Both the position numbers and the translations under genes were made by a program. This document shows, piece by piece, positions 1 to 8,396 of a stretch of DNA of 64,000 nt. The DNA is from Palsa-504 sp963739135 (GTDB taxonomy: Bacteria; Actinomycetota; Actinomycetes; Streptosporangiales; Streptosporangiaceae), in contig CAVTZG010000021.1 of assembly GCA_963739135.1 (NCBI GenBank), positions 434,001 through 498,000 on the forward strand, written 5' to 3'. Position 1 is the stretch's first letter; the number at the start of each line of letters is the position of its first letter. The notes beneath the pieces were generated by a model. It was given only the letters and a program-made list of their open reading frames with translations, was not told the DNA's origin and did not search any database.

Positions 1-354
1 CTCGGTGGGCAGCATGGTGGTCGCCCCGCCGAGCTCGGCGTACCTGCGAGCGATCGCGGCCTGCACCGCCGCGGGCGAGTGCCCGGCCATGGCGCCGGTG
101 TCGCCCAGGCAGAAGTCGATGAACTCGTGGCCGTCCAGATCGGTGATGCGGGCGCCGGACGCCGTGGCCTGGTAGAGCGGGAAGCCGCCAGGCCACATCC
201 GCATCCAGGTCATCGGCACCCCGCCGAGCAGGTGCTGCCCGGCGGCCGCGAAGGCCTGGCGTGAACCGGGAAAGCCGGCGAGGTAGGCGGCTCGCTCGCG
301 TTCGATGAGTGCGGCTAGGCGATCCCGGTCGATGGTGGCCAGGCTGGCGATCAT
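1..354 (-). CDS. Class III (GSA-aminomutase-like) aminotransferase, N-terminal part
   Basis: The first 118 codons of a PLP-dependent class III aminotransferase are visible; the rest lies beyond the left edge. The protein starts MIASLATIDRDRL. It carries the N-terminal pattern of the glutamate-1-semialdehyde aminomutase / aspartate aminotransferase family: GARITDLDGHEFIDF near residue 70, then GDTGAMAGHSPAAV near residue 88. The PLP lysine and catalytic core are outside the window, so the substrate cannot be judged. A broken nitrilase-family gene lies divergently upstream, which hints at a lost amine or nitrile degradation cluster (inference). Confidence 0.8.
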   Translation of the reverse strand, partial: MIASLATIDRDRLAALIERERAAYLAGFPGSRQAFAAAGQHLLGGVPMTWMRMWPGGFPLYQATASGARITDLDGHEFIDFCLGDTGAMAGHSPAAVQAAIARRYAELGGATTMLPTE

Positions 355-583
355 GTTCGGAGCTTACGTGGGCCCGTGCGCAGGGTGGTGCCCGGCGGCG
401 CAGGGTTTCCGCCGGGCACCGGATCGATTGACCTTTCCTACCCAGAGAAACGGGGCGAATGCGGATATGGCTCACCAAAAGCTGCCTGGCGTAAGCATTT
501 CGTCACCATCGGGAATCAGTGCTATCGGTCGGATGCGCGTGCCAGACTTCAGCCATGGGGGCCCGGGCCGAAGGGATGACATC

Positions 584-697
584 ATGATCGAGCCTTACCA
601 GGCGCTTGGCCTGGTGCCCACGATGCGCGGCATCCGCCATCGCGAGGAGATCAGCGTGAACATCGAGCACCTCTCGCACCTGATCAAGGCCGCGTGA
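584..697 (+). pseudogene. N-terminal fragment of a nitrilase-family amidohydrolase
   Basis: A 37-residue frame starts at ATG with MIEPYQALGLVPTMRGI and ends at TGA after EHLSHLIKAA. It resembles, from memory, the first 37 residues of carbon-nitrogen hydrolase (nitrilase superfamily) proteins of about 300 residues or more. None of the catalytic Glu-Lys-Cys region is present. I see no continuation in any frame downstream, so this is a truncated remnant and not a simple frameshift. Family assignment is moderate because only the N-terminus is available. Confidence 0.4.
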
Positions 698-773
698 AAC
701 GATGAAGTGGGCCAGTGCGATCTCATATGCGGGCTGGCTGCCTTCAGGCATCTTGTACCTCCACCTTCGGTTA
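698..773 (-). other. Orphan ribosome-binding site and start codon at a rearrangement junction
   Basis: On the minus strand a strong Shine-Dalgarno stretch (GGTGGAGGTACAAG) precedes an ATG at 751 reading MPEGSQPAYEIALAHFI. After about 18 codons this frame runs into the antisense of the nitrilase remnant. The start signals therefore look genuine while the body of the gene has been replaced. The frame stays open to 503, but that part has no recognisable protein. I do not recognise the original gene. Confidence 0.25.
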
Positions 774-1694
774 CTAGCCTTGCGCGACCCGGATGATCGT
801 CTTGCCGGGCACCCGGCGGTCAGGGGCGAACGCGGACGGCACCTCGGCGAGTGGTCGGACGGCCCCGACGATCGGATGCAGCCGGCCAGACCTGACCCGC
901 TCGGCGAGGTCCGCCAGCCGGAACCGGTCCGGCTCGACGACGAAGAAGATCGCCCGGCCGTCGGCGGGCCGCACCTTCGGCGGGCCGACGATCGTGACGA
1001 GCGTGCCGCCTGCGCGTACCAGCGGGGCCGTACGTTGGAGGACTTCGCCGCCAATCACGTCGAGCGCGACGTCAACCTCGTCGGCGTCCTCCAGCCGGTC
1101 GGCCTGCAGGTCCACGAACGCGTCCGCACCCAGGCCGAGGGCGGCCTCCCGATCCACGGCACGACCGGTGCCGATCACGCGGGCGCCCAGCTCGTGTGCG
1201 AGCTGCACCGCGATTGACCCGACGCCGCCCGCGGCGCCGTGGATCAAGACGCTCTGGCCCGTCTTGAGATGTGCGTGGTCGAACAGGCCCTGCCAGGCGG
1301 CCAGCCCGGAGATAGGCAGGGCGGCGGCCACGATGTGGTCGATGTCCGCCGGAAGCGGGGCGAGGTTGCGGGCCTCCACCGCGGTGTACTCGGCCAGCGA
1401 CCCATCGCGGGTCCAGTCGGCCAGTCCGAACACCCGCTGGCCCACGGTCAGGCCGGTGGTGCCGTAGCCCAGCTCTGTGACAACACCCGACAGCTCGTGT
1501 CCGGGCACGCTCGGGGTTCGATCGCGGCCGGCGCGGTCGGTCCATGTGCCCGGCCAGTCCAGCTCCCCCGGGGTGAACCCGGCCGCGTGGACGCGCACGA
1601 TCACGTCGTTTTCGGCCGCGTGGGGGCGGGGGATGCCGGACAGCGTGAGCCCGGCGGCGCCGGCGGCACGGTCTCGTACGGTGATGGCTTGCAC
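774..1694 (-). CDS. NADP-dependent MDR oxidoreductase (quinone reductase type)
   Basis: A 306-residue medium-chain dehydrogenase/reductase of the zinc-free quinone-oxidoreductase class, expected to use NADPH on quinones or enones in the cytoplasm. The N-terminal GroES-like barrel contains VPGHELSGVV. The Rossmann domain has the dinucleotide motif LIHGAAGGVGSIAVQLA, then RVIGTG after the second strand. The zinc-ligand cysteines of alcohol dehydrogenases are absent. I chose the GTG at 1694 because GGAGGG lies just upstream; the frame itself stays open to 1754. It stands alone among broken genes, so its pathway is unknown. Confidence 0.85.
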   Translation of the reverse strand: MQAITVRDRAAGAAGLTLSGIPRPHAAENDVIVRVHAAGFTPGELDWPGTWTDRAGRDRTPSVPGHELSGVVTELGYGTTGLTVGQRVFGLADWTRDGSLAEYTAVEARNLAPLPADIDHIVAAALPISGLAAWQGLFDHAHLKTGQSVLIHGAAGGVGSIAVQLAHELGARVIGTGRAVDREAALGLGADAFVDLQADRLEDADEVDVALDVIGGEVLQRTAPLVRAGGTLVTIVGPPKVRPADGRAIFFVVEPDRFRLADLAERVRSGRLHPIVGAVRPLAEVPSAFAPDRRVPGKTIIRVAQG

Positions 1695-2108
1695 AACGGT
1701 TCCCTCCTGCGACGAATTCAGGGTTCTGACGCACCCCTCCGGGACGCCTGGCACGCCATCGCTTCGGCGACCACTGCACCCCGATCGCGGCTCTCAGACC
1801 GGCGCAGACGTGCCAGATCACCTCGCGGGTGCTCCAGCTCACCGCGGTTACCGGCCAGGGCTGGCTTGATCAGATCATGCCCGCCCGCCCGCTTGCCTGA
1901 AACCGCTCCGACCGAATGGTGCGCCGCTAACGCTGGCAGGACCCATGCACCGCAGCACCCGCCAGCCCTCGACGCCGCCCGCCTTCTGGAACTGCTTCGC
2001 GGTAAGCCGCCCGCCGTTACCCACGGCAGGATGCTACAGCCCCGCCGACCTGCTGCCCGGTGCCGCGCTGGACTGGGTGATCTGTGCAGGTCGGCTGGGG
2101 AACACGCC
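1695..2108. other. Gene-poor stretch
   Basis: No recognisable gene lies here. Short minus-strand frames run through it but have arginine- and serine-rich compositions typical of shadow frames in high-GC DNA. The first few dozen bases upstream of 1694 must hold the promoter of the MDR gene. I cannot pick out a convincing -35/-10 pair. Confidence 0.4.
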
Positions 2109-2372
2109 ATGCAGGACATCATGATCCGCAGCCAGACTGACGACTTCGAGGCCTGGAAACAGCAGCACTACCTGCACGCCGCCAACCGCGCCCGGTACGG
2201 CATCACCTACGGGCCCGCCTACCGCGACCTGGACGACCCCGGAGCGGCCCTGTTCCACATCAGCGTCTAGGGCATGGAAACCGCCATGGGCTGGTTCCGC
2301 AGCGACACCTTCAAGGAAGCCACCAAGCTGGCCAAAGTGACCGGCCGCCGCTTCCACCTCGCCCAGCTGTAA
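2109..2372 (+). pseudogene. ABM-like small protein gene with an in-frame amber stop
   Basis: The frame starts MQDIMIRSQTDDFEAW and reads to ALFHISV, where a TAG at 2268-2270 stops it. The same frame resumes at once with GMETAMGWFRSDTFKEAT and ends AKVTGRRFHLAQL at a TAA, giving 87 residues in all. Both halves fit one protein of the size and alternating polar pattern of small antibiotic-biosynthesis-monooxygenase-like (dimeric alpha/beta barrel) proteins. TAG is one base from GAG or CAG. The gene is either a pseudogene by one substitution or a split protein. A GGGGA motif lies about 10 bases before the ATG. Confidence 0.5.
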
Positions 2373-2378
2373 TGGGCG

Positions 2379-2534
2379 GTGGCCGATTACGCGCGCCACG
2401 CGGCCGCGCAGGCCGGCAACGCCGGCGCGCGCCCGGTCGTGGTGGCGCACTCCGGAGCAGGTGTCCTGCTGCCCGCCATCGCCGAGGCAGTCAGCGCCGT
2501 CACGGCAGTGTGGCTGGCGGCATACGTGAACACC
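2379..2534 (+). pseudogene. Fragment of an alpha/beta hydrolase
   Basis: A short frame beginning VADYARHAAAQAGNAGA contains VVVAHSGAGVLLPAIAEAV, a nucleophile-elbow segment (G/A-H-S-G-A-G) typical of alpha/beta hydrolases, followed by AVWLAAYV, the next beta strand. Homology stops after that, and the acid and histidine of the triad are missing, as is the N-terminal oxyanion region. It starts 6 bases after the broken ABM-like gene, so the two were probably neighbours in a lost operon. Confidence 0.45.
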
Positions 2535-2605
2535 CGGTGGCGAGATGATGAAAAAATACCGAACTATGCCGGGGACGGGAGGGGGACGGGCCGAGGTGAG
2601 AGACG

Positions 2606-4303
2606 ATGCCGGATGCTCCTGAGCGCCGCTGGCGCGGATCGCCGCGGGCATGGCCCGTGCTGCAGGGGATGCTGCCCATCGAGCGATCCCGGGTACCCGC
2701 CGAGGCGCTGGCCGGCCTCACGCTGGCCGCCCTCGGCATCCCCGCGGTTCTCGGCTACGCCAAGATCGCCGGGATGCCCCTGGTCACCGGCTTGTACACC
2801 ATGCTCCTGCCGATGGCGGCGTTCGCCGTCCTCGGTTCGTCCCGCCACCTCGTGGTCGCCGCGGATTCCGCGACCGCGGCCATACTCGCCGCCGCGCTCA
2901 CCGGTCTCGCGGTGGCGGGCTCGGAGCGGTACGTCCGGCTGGCCGGGCTGGCTGCCCTGCTGACCGGCGCGATGCTGCTCGTGGCCCGGCTGGCCCGGCT
3001 CAGCTTCCTGGCCAACTTCCTGTCCCGTACCGTGCTGGTCGGGTTCCTGACCGGCGTCGGCATCCAGGTAGCGGCCGGGCAGCTGCCCGACATGCTCGGG
3101 GTCACCGCCCCGGGCGGGCAGACCCTGCCCAAGCTCGCGGACACCGTCCGCGCACTCCCGCACGTGCACTGGGCCGACGTGGCGGTGTCGATCGCGGTCA
3201 TTGTGGTCGTGGTCGTGACCCGCCGGATCAACCGCCGGATCCCGGGGGCGCTGATCGCGGTGATCATCGCGATCATCGTGAGCTGGGCCGCGGATCTGGC
3301 CGACCACGGCGTGGCCGTGGTCGGGCCCGTCCCGCGCGGGCTGCCGAGCCTGGGGCTGCCCGCCCTCGGCTGGCACGACGCCGCGGCGCTGCTCGGTGTC
3401 GCAGTGTCGATGTTCGTGGTCATCCTGGCCCAGAGCGCGGCCACCTCCCGGGCCTACGCCGCCAAGTACGAGGAGCCGTTCAGCGAGGCCACCGATCTGG
3501 TCGGCCTGGGGGCGGCCAACGCCGCCGCCGCGTTCTCCGGCACGTTCGTGGTCAACGGCAGCCCGACCAAAACGCAGATAGTGGACAGCGCCGGTGGCCG
3601 CAGCCAGCTATCCCAGCTCACCGCCTTCGCGGTGGTGCTGATCGTCCTGGAGCTGCTCACCGGGCCGCTGGCCTACCTGCCGGACGCCGCCCTGGCCGCG
3701 GTGGTCTTCCTGATCGCCGTCGAACTCATCGACGTCAAGGGGATGCGGCACATCCTGGCCCTCAGGAAACCCGAGTTCGCCGTGGCCCTGCTCACGACGG
3801 CCGCAGTGGTGGTCCTAGGGGTCGAGTACGGCATCGTGCTCGCCATCATCGCCTCGATCGTCGACCACCTGCGGCACAGCTACAGCCCGCTCAACAGCGT
3901 CCTGGTGAAGTCACCGGAAGGGCACTGGCAGCCTGTCCCGGCCGGGCCGGGCGCCCGCACCGAGGAGGGACTGGTGGTCTACCGGTTCGGCACGAGCCTG
4001 TACTACGCCAACGCCAGCAGGCTCATGGAGGACGTCGCGGCGCTGGTCGGCCACGGCGCCCCGCTGCGCTGGATGATCCTCGACTGCGCCGCCATCGGGG
4101 ACGTGGATTACACCGCGTCCGCGGTCCTGGTCAAGGTCATCGAGCACGTTCACCAGCATCATGTGCACCTGGTCCTCAGCTCCGTCCTCGGCCCGGTGCG
4201 GCAGCGACTCGACCGTTACGGCATCAGCAAGGCCCTGGGGCAAGATGCCTACTTCGACACGCCCGGCGAGGCCCTCGAGGCCTTCCACTCCACCATGCGT
4301 TAG
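2606..4303 (+). CDS. SulP/SLC26 family anion transporter with STAS domain
   Basis: A 565-residue membrane protein of the SulP family, which carries sulfate, bicarbonate or other anions across the inner membrane. The N-terminal signature PAEALAGLTLAALGIPAVLGYAKIAG-type segment lies at about residues 32-57 and is followed by about ten more hydrophobic segments to about residue 440. Conserved features include GSSRHLVVAADSATAAI and NGSPTKTQIVDSAGGRSQL. The C-terminal 110 residues form a STAS domain (GLVVYRFGTSLYYANA, then GDVDYTASAVLVKVIE). Start codon ATG is preceded by GAGGTGAGA. It is monocistronic and followed by a hairpin terminator. The substrate cannot be read from sequence; no carbonic anhydrase gene is adjacent. 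Confidence 0.92.
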   Translation: MPDAPERRWRGSPRAWPVLQGMLPIERSRVPAEALAGLTLAALGIPAVLGYAKIAGMPLVTGLYTMLLPMAAFAVLGSSRHLVVAADSATAAILAAALTGLAVAGSERYVRLAGLAALLTGAMLLVARLARLSFLANFLSRTVLVGFLTGVGIQVAAGQLPDMLGVTAPGGQTLPKLADTVRALPHVHWADVAVSIAVIVVVVVTRRINRRIPGALIAVIIAIIVSWAADLADHGVAVVGPVPRGLPSLGLPALGWHDAAALLGVAVSMFVVILAQSAATSRAYAAKYEEPFSEATDLVGLGAANAAAAFSGTFVVNGSPTKTQIVDSAGGRSQLSQLTAFAVVLIVLELLTGPLAYLPDAALAAVVFLIAVELIDVKGMRHILALRKPEFAVALLTTAAVVVLGVEYGIVLAIIASIVDHLRHSYSPLNSVLVKSPEGHWQPVPAGPGARTEEGLVVYRFGTSLYYANASRLMEDVAALVGHGAPLRWMILDCAAIGDVDYTASAVLVKVIEHVHQHHVHLVLSSVLGPVRQRLDRYGISKALGQDAYFDTPGEALEAFHSTMR

Positions 4304-4317
4304 GTGAGGCGCTCATG

Positions 4318-4361
4318 CATGCCGAGATGAGTGCTTTCTCACTTTTATGGTCGGCATTTTT
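4318..4361 (+). terminator. Intrinsic terminator after the SulP gene
   Basis: An inverted repeat with arms ATGCCGA (4319-4325) and TCGGCAT (4351-4357) encloses a loop that can form an inner TGAG/CTCA stem. It is followed directly by a run of five T. This is a classical factor-independent terminator, uncommon in such GC-rich DNA, 15 bases after the SulP stop codon. Confidence 0.65.
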
Positions 4362-4410
4362 CCCAAAGACGGGGGTGGTGACCTCCGGCAGTCAGAGGCG
4401 GATTCTTGGC

Positions 4411-4854
4411 TCAGAGGTGGCCCGGTGTTTGCCGTCCGCTTATCGAGGCGGGTCGTATCCGGATCCAGAATGGACGGTCTACGGCGGTGACCCATGGGTG
4501 CAGGCCGAGGCGGCTCAGGCGCTGTATCTCAGCCTCGTCGTAGACCGCATGGGCGCGGCCGTTAACCAGAACGCTCCATCCGGACTTGGTCTGCTCGTCA
4601 TATCCGTCTGCCTCGAATGCCACTAGATCCTGGCCTTCGGCCGCGGACAACTTCGAACCGCGGGCCGTGCGGAAAACCGGGTCCTGGCCGTCCACGACGT
4701 GATTGACCGGCAGGACCACGACCTCGCCATCGGCGAGAAAGCTGACCCGTCCGACCGGGACTGCGGCCAGCAGCTGGAGGCACACGTCGAATGGCAATAT
4801 CTCGAGCCCTGCATGATCGGTCGGGTAACGTGGCATTTCGCGCTCCGCTGACAT
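4411..4854 (-). CDS. PPOX-fold FMN-binding protein
   Basis: A 147-residue protein of the pyridoxamine-5'-phosphate-oxidase-like split-barrel family, probably binding FMN or F420. Visible pieces are the N-terminal helix LPFDVCLQLLAAVPVGRVSF, the first barrel strands GEVVVLPVNHVVDGQDPVF, a phosphate-contact strand RGSKLSAAEGQDLVAFEAD, and SGWSVLVNGRAHAV. The start is ATG at 4854, or the second ATG at 4836. It is divergent from the HPr-kinase-like gene across a 340-base gap. Many actinobacterial relatives have no known substrate. Confidence 0.82.
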   Translation of the reverse strand: MSAEREMPRYPTDHAGLEILPFDVCLQLLAAVPVGRVSFLADGEVVVLPVNHVVDGQDPVFRTARGSKLSAAEGQDLVAFEADGYDEQTKSGWSVLVNGRAHAVYDEAEIQRLSRLGLHPWVTAVDRPFWIRIRPASISGRQTPGHL

Positions 4855-5194
4855 AGGCCGCAGATAGCCCGGGGAGTGCCGGGCAACACCCTGATGCAAT
4901 CGGGTGTTGTACCAGACGCTGGCCCGCCGCTGCGCGCATTGGCAACGGGCTGAGGTCCCGGGAACCGGGGTCTTTCGGCCCGGCATCCCCGGCTGGACAC
5001 CGTACTGCGGAAAGTCCACGTGACCTTGCCGGGCGGCTGGCAGAGGTGGACGGCGAGATGATGTCGGCGGCGGCCGGGCCTCGGGAGGGTCGTTGGACTC
5101 CTGCGAGGAGGACTGAGGGCCCGGGTACAACGGCCGAACGCCGCTGCCATGGCCGCCCCCGTGCCCCCACGCTATATGCAAGGGGTGCGAGGAG
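4855..5194. promoter_or_regulatory. Divergent intergenic region with an inverted repeat
   Basis: This gap separates two divergent genes. It holds a perfect inverted repeat with arms CAACACCC (4884-4891) and GGGTGTTG (4902-4909) around a 10-base spacer, 30 bases upstream of the PPOX gene. It could be an operator or a 5' hairpin in that gene's leader. No gene is recognisable here, although one plus-strand frame is open to the left of the next gene. Confidence 0.35.
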
Positions 5195-6236
5195 ATGGGT
5201 ATCAGCTACTACGACGCGCTGTCGCCAGTACGTGAGGCCGGAGCCGACCTGTGGGCCGTGCTGGCCCGTATCCGTCTTCCCTACCGGGTGCTCGCGTCGG
5301 TCTGCGTGCCCGGAGGCCGGGTTGTGCTCGCCTTCGTTTCTGACAGTGCGCTGCTCAGCCGCATGTTCGCGGCCAACTGGGCGCCCGCCGAAGCCGGCCA
5401 GGAGCCAGACGCGACGCTCTATGCGCTGGCCGGCGGCCTGCGGCTACGGGCTTGATCGACGGTGGGACGGGGCGCGATGGTGGTCGCGGGACCAGAAGAC
5501 GATGGTGGTCTTCGGATTTGGCTCATACCGGCTGGCTAAGGTGTGTGTGCGGGGCATTTGCTCGGCCGTGAGCGGAGATGACATTGTCTTCGTGCACGGA
5601 TGCGCGCTGTCCGTCGGCGCGCGGACTGGCCGGCGTGGTGTGCTTATCACGGGAAGTTCCGGTGCGGGGAAGACGACGCTGGTGGCGGGTCTGCTGCGGC
5701 ATCCTGAGTGTTCAGTGGCGGTGCTGAACGATGACTGGGGTGCGCTTTCGCTCGACAGCGGGGTTCTGGTCAGCACGGGAGAAAGGATGCTTCACATGAA
5801 GACGGGCAGCGTACTGGCCCTTTGCCCTGGCTTCTTCGCGACCGCCCCAGCGGGCTCGTACTCGAGCGATCTGTCAGAGCATGACCAGAACGCCCGGATG
5901 CTGGTGCCGCCGGAAAGCGTCTACGGAACGGCATGGAGCACCGTGGCGACGGTGGCTGAGCATGTGGCCGTGGTTGTGCGGGAGCCTGCGGACTGGTTGC
6001 CGCCGGGCCGGGAAAACGAGACGGTCAGAGCGCTTGAGAGCGAGGGTGACGCGTGTCTCGTCCACCATCACGAAGCGTTCTTCAATGGATCACTGATCCT
6101 GACCACTGAAAAGGACAAGTTGCGCGAGGAACGGCGCTACACGCAGCTTCTCAGTCGCACAACGGTGTCATGGCTAAATAATTGCAGCACGCCCGAGGCA
6201 CTGGTGAGTAACTTCATCTCCGCAGTCATGAAATGA
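5195..6236 (+). pseudogene. HPr-kinase/PEPCK-like P-loop ATPase, frameshifted
   Basis: Two frames join into one protein of about 347 residues. The first runs from MGISYYDALSPVREAGADLW to PDATLYALAGG and stops at 5455. The second, +1 shifted, carries YGLDRRWDGARWWSRDQ and MVVFGFGSYRLAKV. It continues with FVHGCALSVGARTGRRGVLI, the Walker A loop GSSGAGKTTL, AVLNDDWGAL and MLHMKTGS. The P-loop within a HGCAL...G context and the NDDW strand are the pattern of the HprK C-terminal kinase fold, which in actinobacteria occurs in proteins not tied to HPr. The frames switch at roughly 5430-5450 by one extra base. It is a true pseudogene or a sequencing indel. The phosphorylated substrate is unknown. 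Confidence 0.65.
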
Positions 6237-6293
6237 AGTAAGAACGGCACCGGTGCGCGCGAGGGTATCGGCGCGGCGCAGTGCGTCCTTTCG

Positions 6294-6308
6294 GCCCGCG
6301 CCGCGGGC
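6294..6308. terminator. GC hairpin between convergent genes
   Basis: GCCCGC and GCGGGC form a 6-bp stem with a 3-base loop in the 87-base gap between the convergent HPr-kinase-like and aldehyde dehydrogenase genes. There is no T-run. Actinobacterial terminators often lack one, so a bidirectional terminator is plausible but weakly supported. Confidence 0.3.
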
Positions 6309-6323
6309 GCCACTCACGGCTTG

Positions 6324-7758
6324 TCAGCTGCCGATGTAGCTCATCACGTGCTTGATGCGGGTGTAGTCCTCGAAGCCGTACATGGACAGGTCCTTGCCGT
6401 AGCCGGAGTGCTTGAAGCCGCCGTGCGGCATCTCGGCCACGATCGGGATGTGGGTGTTGATCCACACCGCGCCGAAGTCCAGGCGCTTGGCCATCCGCAT
6501 GGCGCGGCCGTGGTCCCTGGTCCACACGCTGGAGGCGAGCCCGTACTGGACGCCGTTGGCCCAGCGGACCGCCTCGTCCTCGTCGCTGAACCGCTGGACG
6601 GTGATGACCGGGCCGAAGATCTCGTCCTGGATCATCTCGTCGTCCTGGTGCAGCCCGGCCACGACGGTGGGGGCGTACAGGTAGCCGCGGTCCCCCACCC
6701 GGTGGCCGCCGGTGATCAGCTCGGAGTGCGCCGGCCTGCGCTCGACCATGCCTTCCACCCGTGCCAGCTGGTTCGGGTTGTTCAGCGGGCCGAAGTACGC
6801 GTCGGGCACGTCGAGCCCGCCGGTGACCGTGCTGCTGGCCTGCTCGCCGAGCGCCGCGGTCAGGTCCGCCGCGATGCCCGGTCCGGCCAGCACGCGGGTC
6901 GCCGCGGTGCAGTCCTGGCCTGCGTTGAAGTAGCCCGCGCCGGCGATCCCCTCGGCCGCGGCCGCCACGTCGGCGTCGTCGAAGACCACCACCGGGGCCT
7001 TGCCGCCGAGCTCCAGGTGCACGCGCTTGAGGTCATCGGCGGCGCTGCGCGCCACCTCCATGCCGGCCCGCACCGAACCGGTGATCGACACCATGCTGGG
7101 CGTGGGGTGCGCGATCAGCTCCCGGCCGGTGTCGCGGTCGCCGCAGATCACGTTGAATACGCCCGGCGGCAGGAACTCGGCGGCGATCTCGGCCAGCAGC
7201 ACGGTGGAGGCCGGGGTGGTGTCCGACGGCTTGAGCACCACGGTGTTGCCCGCGGCGATGGCCGGCGCGAACTTCCAGACCGCCATCATCATCGGGTAGT
7301 TCCACGGGGTGACCTGGGCGCAGACGCCGATCGGCTCGCGCCTGATCATCGAGGTGTGGTCCTTCATGTACTCGCCCGCGCTGAGGCCTTCGAGCACCCG
7401 CGCGGCGCCGGCGAAGAACCTGATCTGATCCACTGACGGCGGGATCTCCTCAGAACCTGGTCAGGGCGACCGGCTTGCCGGTGTTGCGGGTCTCGGCCTC
7501 GACGATCTCCTCGGCCCGCTTCTCTACCGCGTCGGCGAACCTGAGCAGGGCCAGGCTGCGCTCGGACGGGGTGGTGTCGCGCCAGCCCTCGAACGCGTTC
7601 GCCGCGGCCTGCATCGCCGCATCCACGTCCTGACGACCGGAAACGGGCGCGTGCGCGTAAACCTCGCCGGTACTGGGGTCGATCACATCGCTGGTGCGCC
7701 CGTCGCTGGCGTCGGCGAACTTGCCGTTTACGAAGTTCTGCAGCGTGCGGTCCGTCAT
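6324..7758 (-). pseudogene. Aminobutyraldehyde-type aldehyde dehydrogenase, one-base frameshift
   Basis: An NAD(P)-dependent aldehyde dehydrogenase of about 478 residues split in two frames. The N-terminal part starts MTDRTLQNFVNGKFADAS at 7758, after a GGAGGG motif, and stops in VALTRF. The C-terminal part resumes at SEEIPPSVDQIRFFAGAARV. Removing one T from GGTTC at about 7457 restores LTRSEEIPPSV. The catalytic core is intact: TPWNYPMMMAVWKFAPAIAA, HLELGGKAPVVVF with the general-base Glu, and NAGQDCTAATRV with the nucleophile Cys. Similarity is to gamma-aminobutyraldehyde and betaine-aldehyde dehydrogenases. It is divergent from an Lrp regulator and an aminotransferase, so it likely oxidised the aldehyde made by that transaminase. 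Confidence 0.8.
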
Positions 7759-7916
7759 CTTGAACCCTCCATCCGGCACTCCGCGATCTCACTGACGAGC
7801 TTCGCAGAGATGGACTATCTCCACAAGTGAATCAGTTGCTATCTTTATATATACCTACGAAATCAGTTGACTCATAGGCTGATAAGACACCGTGCCCGGG
7901 GAGAGGAGACGACCGC
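7759..7916. promoter_or_regulatory. AT-rich divergent promoter/operator region with 31-bp-spaced repeats
   Basis: This unusually AT-rich gap lies between the aldehyde dehydrogenase and the Lrp gene. AATCAGTTG occurs at 7830-7838 and again at 7861-7869, exactly 31 bases apart, close to three helical turns. Between them is TTTATATATA. An inverted repeat GAGAT-GGACT-ATCTC lies at 7807-7821. Lrp-type octamers bind phased sites, so these are good candidates for autoregulation and control of both divergent units (inference). Confidence 0.5.
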
Positions 7917-8396
7917 ATGGGGCACAGCCCGAAGGCGCTCCCGTCTGGTGGTGTCGTACCCGACGATATCTCCAAGCAAATCATCGAGCAGCTGCAGGAA
8001 GACGGCCGGCGCTCCTACGCCGCGATCGGCAAGGCGGTCGGGCTTTCCGAGGCCGCCGTCCGGCAGCGGGTACAGCGGCTGCAGGACGCCGGGGTCATGC
8101 AGATCGTGGCGGTCACCGACCCGCTGACGCTGGGCTTCCGGCGCCAGGCCATGATCGCCATCAAGACCGACGGCGACCTGGAGAAGGTGGCCGGCCAGCT
8201 GGCCGACATGGAAGAGATCGACTACGTGGTCATCACGGCCGGCTCGTTCGACGTGCTGGCCGAGGTGGTCTGCGAGGACGACGACCATCTGCTGGAGATC
8301 CTGGGACGGGTCCGCGCGGTCCCGTACGTCAGGAGCACCGAGACGTTCGTGTACCTCAAGCTGCGCAAGCAAACCTACTCATGGGGAACGAGATGA
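7917..8396 (+). CDS. Lrp/AsnC family transcriptional regulator
   Basis: A 159-residue regulator. The N-terminal winged helix-turn-helix spans about residues 17-65 (DDISKQIIEQLQEDGRRSYA, then AIGKAVGLSEAAVRQRVQRL). The C-terminal RAM ligand domain follows (FRRQAMIAIKTDGDLEKVAG to STETFVYLKL). Such proteins sense amino acids or related amines and bend DNA as octamers. Its stop overlaps the start of the aminotransferase gene (ATGA), so the two are translated together. Divergence from the aldehyde dehydrogenase points to local control of amine catabolism. Confidence 0.93.
   Translation: MGHSPKALPSGGVVPDDISKQIIEQLQEDGRRSYAAIGKAVGLSEAAVRQRVQRLQDAGVMQIVAVTDPLTLGFRRQAMIAIKTDGDLEKVAGQLADMEEIDYVVITAGSFDVLAEVVCEDDDHLLEILGRVRAVPYVRSTETFVYLKLRKQTYSWGTR

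Noticed and set aside
503..751. Real 82-residue minus-strand gene at 503-751
   Set aside because: After 18 codons it is antisense to the nitrilase remnant and looks like a shadow frame, although its start signals look genuine.
2650..4626. Long plus-strand frame of 658 codons overlapping the SulP gene
   Set aside because: It is rich in Arg, Pro, Gly and Ala, has no recognisable domain, and is a shadow of SulP in another frame, normal in high-GC DNA.
5046..5194. Start of the HPr-kinase-like gene at 5046
   Set aside because: The frame from 5046 does not encode the family N-terminus, which is in the +2 frame from 5195; a frameshift explains both.
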